DNA of 64,000 nt from F1-120-MAGs238 sp964484185 (lineage in GTDB: Bacteria; Planctomycetota; Phycisphaerae; Phycisphaerales; UBA1924): positions 3,353 to 67,352 of the forward strand of contig CAZAEQ010000024.1 of NCBI GenBank assembly GCA_964484185.1, given 5' to 3'. Positions 16,067 through 25,375 of the stretch are shown here, piece after piece (position 1 is the stretch's first letter; every line of letters begins with the position of its first letter). Made by a program: the position numbers and the translations under genes. Below the pieces are notes generated by a model, which was not told where the DNA came from, did no database searches, and saw nothing but the letters and a program-made list of their open reading frames with translations.

Positions 16067-18406
16067 TCAGCAGCCGGAGCTGAATGAATCCACAAAGTCG
16101 AGGTAATCGAAGAAATCAATTATCCCATCGTCATTGAAGTCTGACGCGGGCTGATTCGCCGAGAACGCATCGACGAAATCAAGGTAGTCGAAGAAATCTG
16201 TGATGCCATCGAGATTGAAGTCGGATGGGCAGGGGAGCCCTGGAACCGGCATCGATGCCGCGGAAACAGATGTTGGCGTGCCCGGCTTGTACAGGCCAAC
16301 AGTGGCCATTCCGGTTGCAGGCGCGATGTTTGAGTCAAACCTGAAGTTATACATTGTGGACCAGCGAATTGCATTGCCACTATCACCATTGCCGCTGAAT
16401 GGTTCCGGGCAGTTCCAGGTCACTGCGGTACCGCTTGCAGATCCTGCCCAATTGTCAGGATTCGCGGCGGTATTTGGATATGGCTCTCCGGAGTGCGCGA
16501 ACACGCCATGGAACCCGATGTTTGTCACGATTGCGCCCTGGCCCAGTGGCACTGAGAAGCTGCCGCCAGCGCGGTCGGCATTGAGATTGTGCACGGCATA
16601 CTCATAGTGCCATGTCCCATCGCCATTGCTCGTTGCTTTACCTGCCACCCAGAATCTACCGACAATTCCCGGGCCAGGAAGTGTTGTGTCCAGGTAGTCT
16701 GCGACAGCGATGGAGACTGAAGGGTCAACATCTTTCCAAGCCTGAATCGCGGGGCTCATCATCCGCGGGGGACCTGTGAAAGTCGGCGCGGTTGTGGTGT
16801 TGGTGAAAGTCAGGGGCTGATATGTTGCATTGTTCAGTCCGTTAGTCGCGGGCGCCCCGGCGTGCGTCCATTGGGCATCGTCTGCGGTCACGTAATGGCC
16901 TTCACCAAAGTACAAAGCACCAGCATTCAACGCTGGGTCAATGTCTGTAGTAAACACTTGCAGGCGTTGACCAATGATGTTTCCTGGCGCTGGCGGCGGC
17001 GGCCAGGAATAGACACCGGTGGTCGCATTACACGTTGAGCGGCGACCAAGATTCCCCTGGCTTCCGTTGTAGCCAGCGCCATAGGCATCTGAACAACCGA
17101 CGCCAAGTTGAGCTCCGCCCAGCGGAGGTTGAACGCACGTCCCACATCCAGGAGAATTGAGGGATTGGAAGCCATGCTTGAGGAACGACTGGCCGATCTG
17201 CTCAAAACGACCGTTCTTGAGCCGGTAGATATTCTGAGCAATCACGGGGTGTTGCGTCCCGCCTTGAATCCAAAGTACTGGAAAGTCGCCGCGATTGCAG
17301 CCGTCAGTACCAATTGCATACGCGGAGATGCCGCCCTCTGCGCCGTAGTAATTGACATCGAGCAAAGCATCGACAATGACATCGGGGCCCGTTGAGGCAC
17401 ATGGATTCACAGTGAGGCCGATTGCGCCAGTGGTAGAGCGACCCTGCGCATCGCTTAAGACATAGGGCAGACTCTTGTCGCCGGGGGAAGTGATTTCAGG
17501 CACCAGGATGCGGTAACTCCAAATAGAGTCTGTACTGGATACATCGCCGTGAGTTCCATCGTTGTAGAACTGCTGGTTGAGAACGCCGCCAATGCTGGCA
17601 AGATTTGCCACAACGGAAATTCCCGTACTTGGCGGCAGCGTCCCTGGCGTCACGTTCACTGTGAGCAATGTGGTACCCTGGTTGCCGCACGCAAACACCG
17701 AATTTGGAAATGCCGATGAAACACCGACTGGGCCGTTGTAGCAGGCGAAGGAGAGACGCGTGCCGGGCGGCGTCATGCCGCCGGTGTTGCAGGAAAACTG
17801 TGTTGCGGGGAACGAGGTGTGCTGTACGCCAACGGTTGCGTTGCTGCCATTTTCTCCAAGTGAACCATAGATGAATTCGAAATGCGAATTGTCCTCAAAG
17901 AGGCGCGTTTCGAAATTTACACTCCCGCCGCCTGAGTAATAGTGAGCACGCCACTCAATATTGAAAACTCGATTTGGGGCGATTCCGGAAACTGAGGTGA
18001 AGATACCTTCGCCTGCTCCATTGGTCATGAGATCGTCCCACTGAGGGCAGATGGCGATACCGATTGTCCCCGGATTCGGGAGGCAACTGTTGTTGTATTC
18101 GGCGTTGTCGGTCGAGAACTGAATGTTTCCGTTACTTATGACCTTGCATGAGGAGTATGAGACACCATACAGCATGACAGGAAACGGGAGGGTTACGGTG
18201 GTGCTGCAGTCGTCGCAGTGATTGCCGATATCGGTGGTTCCAGGGACAATGGCGACACCGGAAGATTGACTGACATTAAAACTGGTACACTGCGCAGAAG
18301 TACCCGCAACTGCAAGTCCAAATGCGATCACCGCAGAGAGACACTGAGGCATAAGAGAGTGTGATCGCGCGAAATCGGAGTTCAACGTCTTGATTACGAT
18401 TTTCAT
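16067..18406 (-). CDS. Large secreted multidomain protein with GC-type dockerin
   Basis: 779 residues from ATG 18406; the frame extends to 18466 but adds only a non-signal segment. The signal segment ends near AVAGTSAQ. The first domain (about 40-210) has repeated Cys pairs and a pattern (ISNGNIQFST, ICPQWDDL, IEWRAHY) like extracellular NIDO-type domains. A domain at about 215-330 resembles the 'choice-of-anchor' type region of other Phycisphaerae proteins. The rest (about 335-720) is unrecognised. The dockerin starts CPSDFNLDG and ends DSFSSGC. No strong ribosome site precedes any candidate start. Confidence 0.75.
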   Translation of the reverse strand: MKIVIKTLNSDFARSHSLMPQCLSAVIAFGLAVAGTSAQCTSFNVSQSSGVAIVPGTTDIGNHCDDCSTTVTLPFPVMLYGVSYSSCKVISNGNIQFSTDNAEYNNSCLPNPGTIGIAICPQWDDLMTNGAGEGIFTSVSGIAPNRVFNIEWRAHYYSGGGSVNFETRLFEDNSHFEFIYGSLGENGSNATVGVQHTSFPATQFSCNTGGMTPPGTRLSFACYNGPVGVSSAFPNSVFACGNQGTTLLTVNVTPGTLPPSTGISVVANLASIGGVLNQQFYNDGTHGDVSSTDSIWSYRILVPEITSPGDKSLPYVLSDAQGRSTTGAIGLTVNPCASTGPDVIVDALLDVNYYGAEGGISAYAIGTDGCNRGDFPVLWIQGGTQHPVIAQNIYRLKNGRFEQIGQSFLKHGFQSLNSPGCGTCVQPPLGGAQLGVGCSDAYGAGYNGSQGNLGRRSTCNATTGVYSWPPPPAPGNIIGQRLQVFTTDIDPALNAGALYFGEGHYVTADDAQWTHAGAPATNGLNNATYQPLTFTNTTTAPTFTGPPRMMSPAIQAWKDVDPSVSIAVADYLDTTLPGPGIVGRFWVAGKATSNGDGTWHYEYAVHNLNADRAGGSFSVPLGQGAIVTNIGFHGVFAHSGEPYPNTAANPDNWAGSASGTAVTWNCPEPFSGNGDSGNAIRWSTMYNFRFDSNIAPATGMATVGLYKPGTPTSVSAASMPVPGLPCPSDFNLDGITDFFDYLDFVDAFSANQPASDFNDDGIIDFFDYLDFVDSFSSGC

Positions 18407-18517
18407 GGTGGACTGTTCCCAACTGAACAAAGGGGCAAGATGCATGGTGTACGCAAGGAGCAGCATAACCGAAAACCCGGTCGATGCAACTGAAATAGTT
18501 CTGCCAATTGTGCGGGT

Positions 18518-19969
18518 TCAGCAGCCTGTACTGAAGGCTTGCACAAAATCGAGGTAATCAAAGAAGTCCACGATGCCATCATGATTGAAATCGCTCGCGC
18601 TGGACTGGCTGGCGAATGCACTCACGAAGTCAAGGTAGTCGAAGAAATCGAGGACTCCATCGTGATCAAAATCAGCGGGACAAGGGAGCGTATGAGAATG
18701 CGCAGCAAGATTTAAACCGCTGAGTAACACCGCTTCTGATCCGAACCTTGCACCAATAGGCGCTGACGCCTGGCCGCCTACTGGAATTCGACCGCGGAGG
18801 TCCGGGGCTGCGAATGTGTCAACGCCGTCTCCGCCATACATAGTCCCTATCAGACTGAAGAGGGCCTCATAGTCGCCAATGGCCAACAGCCTTCCATCGC
18901 AAGGCACGTATCCACCCGGCGTGAAATTGCCTGCGAACAGGATGAGTTCGCCGATATATCCAACCTCGTCAATCATCGTGTTCCCGGGATACACACCGGA
19001 ATGTGCGATGCCGTAGGTCAAGCTCAGTGTCGGCTGCATTGTGTCAAGCGGCTCGCTGCCGCCCGAAGGCTGTGTAACCAGATTGCCAGGAAGTGAATGG
19101 GTGTGCAGCGGCATTGTGCCAAGCGTGAGTTGAAACAGCTCACTGCCAACTCGGTCGCCGACCTCGCGCTGCGAGAGTCCCGTACCGCGGCCGGAGTTCA
19201 TGGCTGTGCGCCCCAGAAGATCGGGCAGTGAATAGGTCACTCTTCCATCGCCGCCATACATCGTTCCCAGGATCGAGAACAAGGCGGTGCTCGAAGCTAT
19301 GTTGCGTTCTTCGCCGTTGGCGAGGACAAAGTAATTCAAGTTGATGGGAGCGGCGGCATGAAGAACTATCTGACCTAGATATGGAACGTATGGACTGACT
19401 GCGGAACCAACATCGCGTTGAGGAAATTGCCCGGAAACTGCGATTGAACATCGCACTGCCAGCGATGGCTGCATGTTGGAAAACTGCTGCCCGTTGCCGG
19501 CGAGCCCGCAGGGACCATTCGCAGTCTGATGCGTGTGGGATGGCAGATTGGCAAACTGAAGCGCCGTGACGGCGGTCCCGGTTCGCATGCCGACTTCGGG
19601 TAAAGAGGCGCTTATGCCAATTGGAGTGCGGCCGCGGAGATCGGGAACTGCAAACGTTGTTCTTCCGTCACCTCCATACTGAGTACCTAATTGCGAAAAC
19701 AAGATCTGATTGCCGTCGATCTGCAACAGGCGACCATCGCAAGAAACCCAGTTTCCTGACGGGTTGTAGTTGTGCGCGAACATCCGGATGGGCACACCAA
19801 TTCCAAAGTGCCCAGTGGTCTGTAGAAAATAGTGAATAGCCAGCGAAGGCTGCGTGTTGGAGAATGCCTGGCTTGATCCACTTGATCCGGTGTTGCCAAT
19901 TTGTGCGAGTACGGAATTTGCCATGCAAACGCAACAGCACAATGTCACAATCTGTTTTGGGTAACGCAT
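18518..19969 (-). CDS. Three phage-tail-collar domains fused to a GC-type dockerin
   Basis: 483 residues. The signal segment is MRYPKQIVTLCCCVCMANSV, cleaved near LAQ. Three copies of a tail-collar-like domain follow (about 40-150, 160-295, 310-425). Each has a G-E/Q-I-x-L-F/H-A beginning, a W-x-x-C-D-G-R-L/L-A-N-G-E centre, an L-F-S-x-L/I-G-T-x-Y-G-G-D-G motif and a P-D-L-R/L-G-R motif. This is the signature of tail-fibre collar and microcystin-dependent-type proteins, which form trimeric stalks in phages. Fusion to a dockerin is unusual. The dockerin has Asp in place of Asn3 in its first loop (DFDHDG). Ends QAFSTGC. Confidence 0.85.
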   Translation of the reverse strand: MRYPKQIVTLCCCVCMANSVLAQIGNTGSSGSSQAFSNTQPSLAIHYFLQTTGHFGIGVPIRMFAHNYNPSGNWVSCDGRLLQIDGNQILFSQLGTQYGGDGRTTFAVPDLRGRTPIGISASLPEVGMRTGTAVTALQFANLPSHTHQTANGPCGLAGNGQQFSNMQPSLAVRCSIAVSGQFPQRDVGSAVSPYVPYLGQIVLHAAAPINLNYFVLANGEERNIASSTALFSILGTMYGGDGRVTYSLPDLLGRTAMNSGRGTGLSQREVGDRVGSELFQLTLGTMPLHTHSLPGNLVTQPSGGSEPLDTMQPTLSLTYGIAHSGVYPGNTMIDEVGYIGELILFAGNFTPGGYVPCDGRLLAIGDYEALFSLIGTMYGGDGVDTFAAPDLRGRIPVGGQASAPIGARFGSEAVLLSGLNLAAHSHTLPCPADFDHDGVLDFFDYLDFVSAFASQSSASDFNHDGIVDFFDYLDFVQAFSTGC

Positions 19970-20143
19970 TGAAATTATCTTTCACCAATCGATCCCGCAG
20001 CCAGGTTTCGCCAGGAAGCCTGCTAAACTCAGAAACTGTATATCACGGCTAGTCCGACGTATGCACCGGTGAGGTCTGATATCTCATCAGAATGCATAGA
20101 AGGTCGATGCCAACCTTGAAAGTCAGGATACCTGCGACACTTC

Positions 20144-22690
20144 TCAGCATCCGTTTGAGAATGCATCGACAAGATCGAGGTAATCGAAGAAATCGACGAC
20201 ACCATCGGCGTTGAAATCGGCTTCAGGCTGACCGTTTGAAAAGTAATCGACAAAATCGAGATAGTCGAAAAAATCTACCAGCCCATCGCAGTTGATGTCT
20301 GCAGCACATACGACCAGTGTCGCGACATCGCTCTCGATGCTGCCACAAGTATTGGTCACAATGCAGTCATACGAGCTGGCGGCGTCAGGCTGGACGTTGG
20401 TCAACATCAGGGTCGCTGTTACCGCAGACGGATTGCCCAGGGGATTGATCGCAAGCATGTCTTTTCGCCACTGATAGGTCAATGGACCAGCACCTGAAGC
20501 ACTGATCGAAAACTCAACGTTACTGGAAGGGCAGGTGACAACTGAAACGGGCTGAGTGGAAATCGTGGGTGCTGGATCGCCGAAATCGTAAGTCGCGAAA
20601 TGCGCAGAGACAGTTCCGCCTGCCGCTACGAAGTCTCCACCGACATGGAGGTTTCCATCGAGCGTGAGCGCCAATGCATCGGCCGCGCTGTTAAGTCCCA
20701 AACCCAACGGAGACCATGTCGAACCGTTCCACAGTGCAATATTGGCCGCTGGCACTCCACCCGCAGTGCTGAAATAGCCACCCGCAACGAGATCGCCATT
20801 TGGTCTGGTTGCCAACGCCAGCACATTGTTGCCGTTGGTGCCCTCACCGAGCGCGGACCACGCGGTGCCATCCCAGCGGGCTATGTGATTCGCCGAAGTG
20901 GCGCCGGCCGTAGTGAAATCCCCTCCCGCAAAGACGTCTCCGTTGGCGTGGGCAAGAATTACTCGCACAGCCTGATTCATCCCTGAACCAAGTGCCGACC
21001 ACACAGAGCCATTCCAGCGTGCGATGCGGCTGCCTGGTACACCGCCTGCAAGTGTGAAATCCCCTCCTGCCAGGAGATCGCCTCCGGGAAGGACCGCAAG
21101 CGAATACACCGTGGAGCCATTCATGCCGCTGCCAAGCGCAGACCACGTCGCGCCGTTCCAGCGCGCAATGCGGTTAACGGTCACCCCGCCCGCGGAGACA
21201 AAACTACCCCCAGCGACCAGATCACCGTTGTTCAAGGTGGTCAGTGAAAAGACCGAACCACTCATGCCCGCGCCAAGAGTCGACCATGCTGTTCCATTCC
21301 AACTCGCTATGCGATTAGCCGAAAGACCACCGGCAAGTGTGAAGTCGCCAGCCGCGATCACGTGATTGCCTGCCAGAGTTCTCAGTGCACGCACTGCACC
21401 GTTCGTTCCCAACCCCAGTGCCGACCAATTCACGCCATTCCATTGTGCGATGCGACTGGCAGGTACGCCACCCGTTGTAGTAAATTCGCCTGCTGCAACA
21501 AGGCTGTTATTGCTGAGCGTTGCGAGTGCGCGGGCCGCTCCGTTCATACCTGGCCCGATCGCCGACCATGCGGTCCCGTTCCACCGTGCGATGCAAGAGG
21601 CTGCCAGTCCCCCCGCAGCGGCGTAATTTCCGCCAACAAATAGTTCACCTGACGAAGTCATTGCCAGGCTCCTCACGGTGCCGCCTACTACCCCTGAACC
21701 CATGGACAACCAGGAAGTCCCATTCCAGCGGGCGACACCGTTCGCAGCGGCGGCTCCCGCAGTTGTGAACGTGCCACCCGCGATCAGTTCACCGTTGGGA
21801 AGCGCCATGAGCGCAATTGGCGAGCCATTGAGCCCCGATGGTTGCGCTGACCAGTTAGTGCCGTTCCATCGCGCAATGCGATTGGCAGGAACTCCGTTGA
21901 TGTTTGTGAAAGTGCCGCCCGCGACAAGATCGCCGGTGGAAAGTGTGGCGAGACAATACGCGTAGCCTATGAAACCTGATGCAAGAGATGACCAAGCAGT
22001 GCCATTCCAGCGGCCAACAGCACTCTGTTGTCCGACGATGAGGTCGCCGTTGGGAAGCACTGTCATGGAATAGACCGTGTCGAGCAGGCCCAGCCCAACC
22101 GCCGACCACGAAGTGCCGTCCCATTTGGCAATATTATTGGCGTTCATCCCACCTGCAGTTGTGAACGCGCCAGCTGCGACCACATCGCCGTTGGGCATCG
22201 TTACAAGCGCGTTCACGACGCCGCTGGTTCCCATTCCCATCGCTGACCAGGAGCTACCGTTCCACCGTGCGATGTTGTTGGCCGCAACGCCGCCCGCTGA
22301 ACTGAATGCGCCAGCCGCCACCAAGTCACCATTGGACATGGTCGTCAAGCAGAGAACTGTGCTGTCCATCCCAGTTCCCAATGGAGTCCATTGCCCGGTC
22401 TCCGGATCGTACATCGCGATTCGTTTTGCATCCGCGCTTCCAATCGCCGTGAAACCCCCGGCGGCAATCAGTTTGGGTGTCACCGGACCCGCGCCATCGG
22501 GATCCCACATCGTCTGGGCATGGACTGTAAAATTTGCTCCAGGCAACGCATTACCCGGAAGCCAGTTCGCGGGACATTGCGCCTGCGTGCGCGAAACACC
22601 CACGGTTACAAATGCGATCGCAGCAAGCCCCGGCAGGAAGAAACATCGCGATCTGAATGCGTTAAGACAGTAATTGGGAGTGGCGGTCAA
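20144..22690 (-). CDS. Thirteen-repeat propeller-like secreted protein with GC-type dockerin
   Basis: 848 residues. The start is TTG at 22690, preceded by AGGA at good spacing; no upstream ATG exists. The signal segment is CFFLPGLAAIAFVTVGVS. About 13 repeats of 47 residues fill residues 50-690, each reading I-A-R-W-N-G-x-x-W-S-A-L-G, then L-x-x-G-D-L-V-A-G-G-x-F-x-x-A-G-G. Thirteen units would suit two propellers. One Ig-like domain (about 705-790, VQPDAASSYDCIVTNTCG) and the dockerin follow; its first loop begins CAADINCDG with Ile and an extra Cys, and the end is DAFSNGC. No enzyme motif is visible. Confidence 0.8.
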   Translation of the reverse strand: MTATPNYCLNAFRSRCFFLPGLAAIAFVTVGVSRTQAQCPANWLPGNALPGANFTVHAQTMWDPDGAGPVTPKLIAAGGFTAIGSADAKRIAMYDPETGQWTPLGTGMDSTVLCLTTMSNGDLVAAGAFSSAGGVAANNIARWNGSSWSAMGMGTSGVVNALVTMPNGDVVAAGAFTTAGGMNANNIAKWDGTSWSAVGLGLLDTVYSMTVLPNGDLIVGQQSAVGRWNGTAWSSLASGFIGYAYCLATLSTGDLVAGGTFTNINGVPANRIARWNGTNWSAQPSGLNGSPIALMALPNGELIAGGTFTTAGAAAANGVARWNGTSWLSMGSGVVGGTVRSLAMTSSGELFVGGNYAAAGGLAASCIARWNGTAWSAIGPGMNGAARALATLSNNSLVAAGEFTTTGGVPASRIAQWNGVNWSALGLGTNGAVRALRTLAGNHVIAAGDFTLAGGLSANRIASWNGTAWSTLGAGMSGSVFSLTTLNNGDLVAGGSFVSAGGVTVNRIARWNGATWSALGSGMNGSTVYSLAVLPGGDLLAGGDFTLAGGVPGSRIARWNGSVWSALGSGMNQAVRVILAHANGDVFAGGDFTTAGATSANHIARWDGTAWSALGEGTNGNNVLALATRPNGDLVAGGYFSTAGGVPAANIALWNGSTWSPLGLGLNSAADALALTLDGNLHVGGDFVAAGGTVSAHFATYDFGDPAPTISTQPVSVVTCPSSNVEFSISASGAGPLTYQWRKDMLAINPLGNPSAVTATLMLTNVQPDAASSYDCIVTNTCGSIESDVATLVVCAADINCDGLVDFFDYLDFVDYFSNGQPEADFNADGVVDFFDYLDLVDAFSNGC

Positions 22691-22782
22691 GTTATGTTCC
22701 TATGCGATGCAGATTTCAACTGGACCGAAGTGGCGCATTTCGCAGCACAATCCGGGTGCGAACACAATACCAATTCTGGCAC

Positions 22783-25254
22783 TCAACAGCCTGCGCTGTA
22801 AGCATCTACAAAGTCGAGATAGTCAAAGAAATCCACGGAGTCATCACCGTTGAAATCGGCGTTAGGCCAATTGGCGGAATACGCATCGACGAAATCGAGG
22901 TAGTCAAAGAAGTCAGCGCTTCCATCGCAATTGAAATCGCCCGGGCAATAGGTGAGTTGCGAGGGGGCCGTACCAAAGCCGCCGCAGGCATTCTGAACGA
23001 CCACGGAATAGCCGCCCACCGCTGCGGTACTCACGGGATTGATTGACAAGGTCTGTGTGTTTGATCCCGAGTAGATGTGCCCGCCGAATTGAGGACCATC
23101 TGTAAGCGGTCCGCTGGGGCCGTACCACTGGTAAGTCAACAGTCCATAGTTTCCGGGACTGACATTAACATTGAAGAATGCGGCACCGTTGTTGGTGCAG
23201 ACATAGACATCCGCGGTCTGACCCGCGAAGTTTGGAATATCGATTGAAGTGAGCAATGCGTTGGGACTGATATTGCTGCTGCACGGTCCGGTGACTACGC
23301 AGCGATAGCGTGTGAGATCCGCAGCGCTCACATTAGTGATTGTCAGCGTTGCCGACTGTGTTCCTATGAAGGAGCCGCCGTTGCCGGTGGGACCGTCAAA
23401 TATATCTGCGTACACGTTGGGGAATGGAGCAACTCGCCGTTGCCACTGATAAATTGAGTTGACTGGCGTTGCCAGCACCGTCAGCGTTGAATTGCTGCCC
23501 AGGCAGCTCCCGTTTACGATCGGAGCACCCACCTGCGTAAGAGAATTAACCGTGAGCAAGACTCGATTGGTGGATTCATAGTTACCAGGGCCGCAAATCG
23601 AGTCGGAAATCAGGCAGCGGTAGCGCTCGGTATCCGCAGGCTGAACATTGGAGATCGAAAGGGTTGCAGTGCCGGTGCCTGAGAATGTCGAGCCATTACC
23701 AGTAGGTCCATCGAAAATGTCTGCGTATACGTTCGGGAATGGCGGCACGTGTTTCTGCCAGCGATAGACCGCGGTGCCACTTACTGGAGTGCCCAGGGTC
23801 GTCAAGGACGCTACCTGATTCGCGCACACCTGCGTGTCGACGGGCTGAAGAGAAACGACCGGCGCAGATTGCAGTTGCAAAGTTGTCGTTGGGCCTTGAA
23901 CAACGCACGCGCCCGATGAACTCGCAATGCAGAAGTAGCTTCCGACATCTGAAGCAGTCACGCCTTGAATCTGCAGGACATTTGAATTTGTGTTCGAAAT
24001 AAACGACCCGCCAGGCTGGGTGCCCGCCACCACAAGCACGTTGTTTCTATACCACTGGAACGAGGTCATGCCGACAATTGAGCCGCCAACCGGGCCTGTT
24101 GCCAGTACGTTAGTCGAGCCGCCTGAGCAGACGAACTGCGTTCCGTTGGTGCCAGTCATGGTGCCGCACAGGAGCGCCCGCGCGACCCAGCCCATTTGAA
24201 CGCCGCCAGAGGTTCCAAGTCCGCACATTCCGCGGCCATCTGGCGTGATGCCAGTAACGTCGGTGAACACCATATTGCCAAGTTGACCGAATAATCCGCG
24301 ACCCAGAAGGTGAGATGCGACTGTCTGGGTGCCGAGCGTCGAAGTCCAGATGAATGCGGTTGGGTTGCCGCTGGCATCGGTCGACTGACCGCCGATGATC
24401 CAGCCATTGCCATCCATCGCGTGCGGATACAGATGCATACCGCCCGCAAGCATTGGGAGTTGCTGCATTCCGACTATTGGCGACCAACGGAATCCGCGAT
24501 CGACATTTGAAGTTGAAGTTCCCGCGATAGTCAATCCGTTGTCGGCAGCGCACGTTGCGTAGGCGGAGTTCTGTCCTGGCAAACCTCCCAAGCTCAACAT
24601 TCCTTCACTGGGTCGCCAACTGAACGCAAGCGATCCGCTGCGGCCAACGACGGTGTTTCCATCGCCGCTCGCACCAAGCGCTGCGGCTCCGAACTGATTC
24701 GGGAGCGCTCCAAGGTCTTGAAGCGAGAACGTGGAGATTCGGAATCGATATGCATACTCGAACGGTCCCTGAAACTGCCTGCCCACTACCACATCGCCGT
24801 CGGCGCTCATGCCGCGAAGATCACAGAATGTCGCGTAGGCAAAAACCGGTACCTGAAATAGGTTGCTGCCGCCGGCATCTTCACGATACGCGCGTGGACC
24901 TATGTCAGTGCCGAACGGCGGAGTGAAAACAACCATGTCCCCATAGCCGCCAACATACAGCGCATTACCGCTTATCTTGACCGGAAACTTGTTTATGAAT
25001 CCTCCGCCAAATCCGTTTGTCCATGAGGTGACGGTATTGTTCCCTTGTCGTTCCCAGATATAGTTTGCGATGTTTCCGTCTTTGTCGCCATACCCGCAGG
25101 CAAAGTTCCAATTGTCGCTCAGGTCCATGGTGCGCGCGTAGGTACCCACACCAAACGTAGCGGGCAGCGGCGGGTTCGCATTAAAAGTCTGCGCGAGGCA
25201 TGTAATGCCTACCCCAACGACACACAACCCAGCAATTACATGATTGGCCTTCAT
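22783..25254 (-). CDS. HAF-like and Ig-like secreted protein with GC-type dockerin
   Basis: 823 residues. MKANHVIAGLCVVGVGITCL is a signal peptide; the upstream in-frame start at 25293 yields none. Residues about 25-360 are HAF-like repeats (RGFRWSPIVGMQQLPMLAGG, NPTAFIWTSTLGTQT). Four Ig-like domains fill about 365-760. Two of them hold the same 18-residue stretch (PFPNVYADIFDGPTGNG with flanks), a visible internal domain duplication. The dockerin begins CPGDFNCDG, ends DAYSAGC and uses Tyr for Phe twice. The ribosome site is weak: GGCAGG directly abuts the ATG. Confidence 0.78.
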   Translation of the reverse strand: MKANHVIAGLCVVGVGITCLAQTFNANPPLPATFGVGTYARTMDLSDNWNFACGYGDKDGNIANYIWERQGNNTVTSWTNGFGGGFINKFPVKISGNALYVGGYGDMVVFTPPFGTDIGPRAYREDAGGSNLFQVPVFAYATFCDLRGMSADGDVVVGRQFQGPFEYAYRFRISTFSLQDLGALPNQFGAAALGASGDGNTVVGRSGSLAFSWRPSEGMLSLGGLPGQNSAYATCAADNGLTIAGTSTSNVDRGFRWSPIVGMQQLPMLAGGMHLYPHAMDGNGWIIGGQSTDASGNPTAFIWTSTLGTQTVASHLLGRGLFGQLGNMVFTDVTGITPDGRGMCGLGTSGGVQMGWVARALLCGTMTGTNGTQFVCSGGSTNVLATGPVGGSIVGMTSFQWYRNNVLVVAGTQPGGSFISNTNSNVLQIQGVTASDVGSYFCIASSSGACVVQGPTTTLQLQSAPVVSLQPVDTQVCANQVASLTTLGTPVSGTAVYRWQKHVPPFPNVYADIFDGPTGNGSTFSGTGTATLSISNVQPADTERYRCLISDSICGPGNYESTNRVLLTVNSLTQVGAPIVNGSCLGSNSTLTVLATPVNSIYQWQRRVAPFPNVYADIFDGPTGNGGSFIGTQSATLTITNVSAADLTRYRCVVTGPCSSNISPNALLTSIDIPNFAGQTADVYVCTNNGAAFFNVNVSPGNYGLLTYQWYGPSGPLTDGPQFGGHIYSGSNTQTLSINPVSTAAVGGYSVVVQNACGGFGTAPSQLTYCPGDFNCDGSADFFDYLDFVDAYSANWPNADFNGDDSVDFFDYLDFVDAYSAGC

Positions 25255-25375
25255 CCTGCCAGTGTACCACATTTTGCCAAATACGTGCAACATTCACGCC
25301 AACAGCGTCCGGAAATACGCATATCCGCAGCGGGATTTCCGCCCAAACACGGCTCATATCGAAATCACGTGGGTT

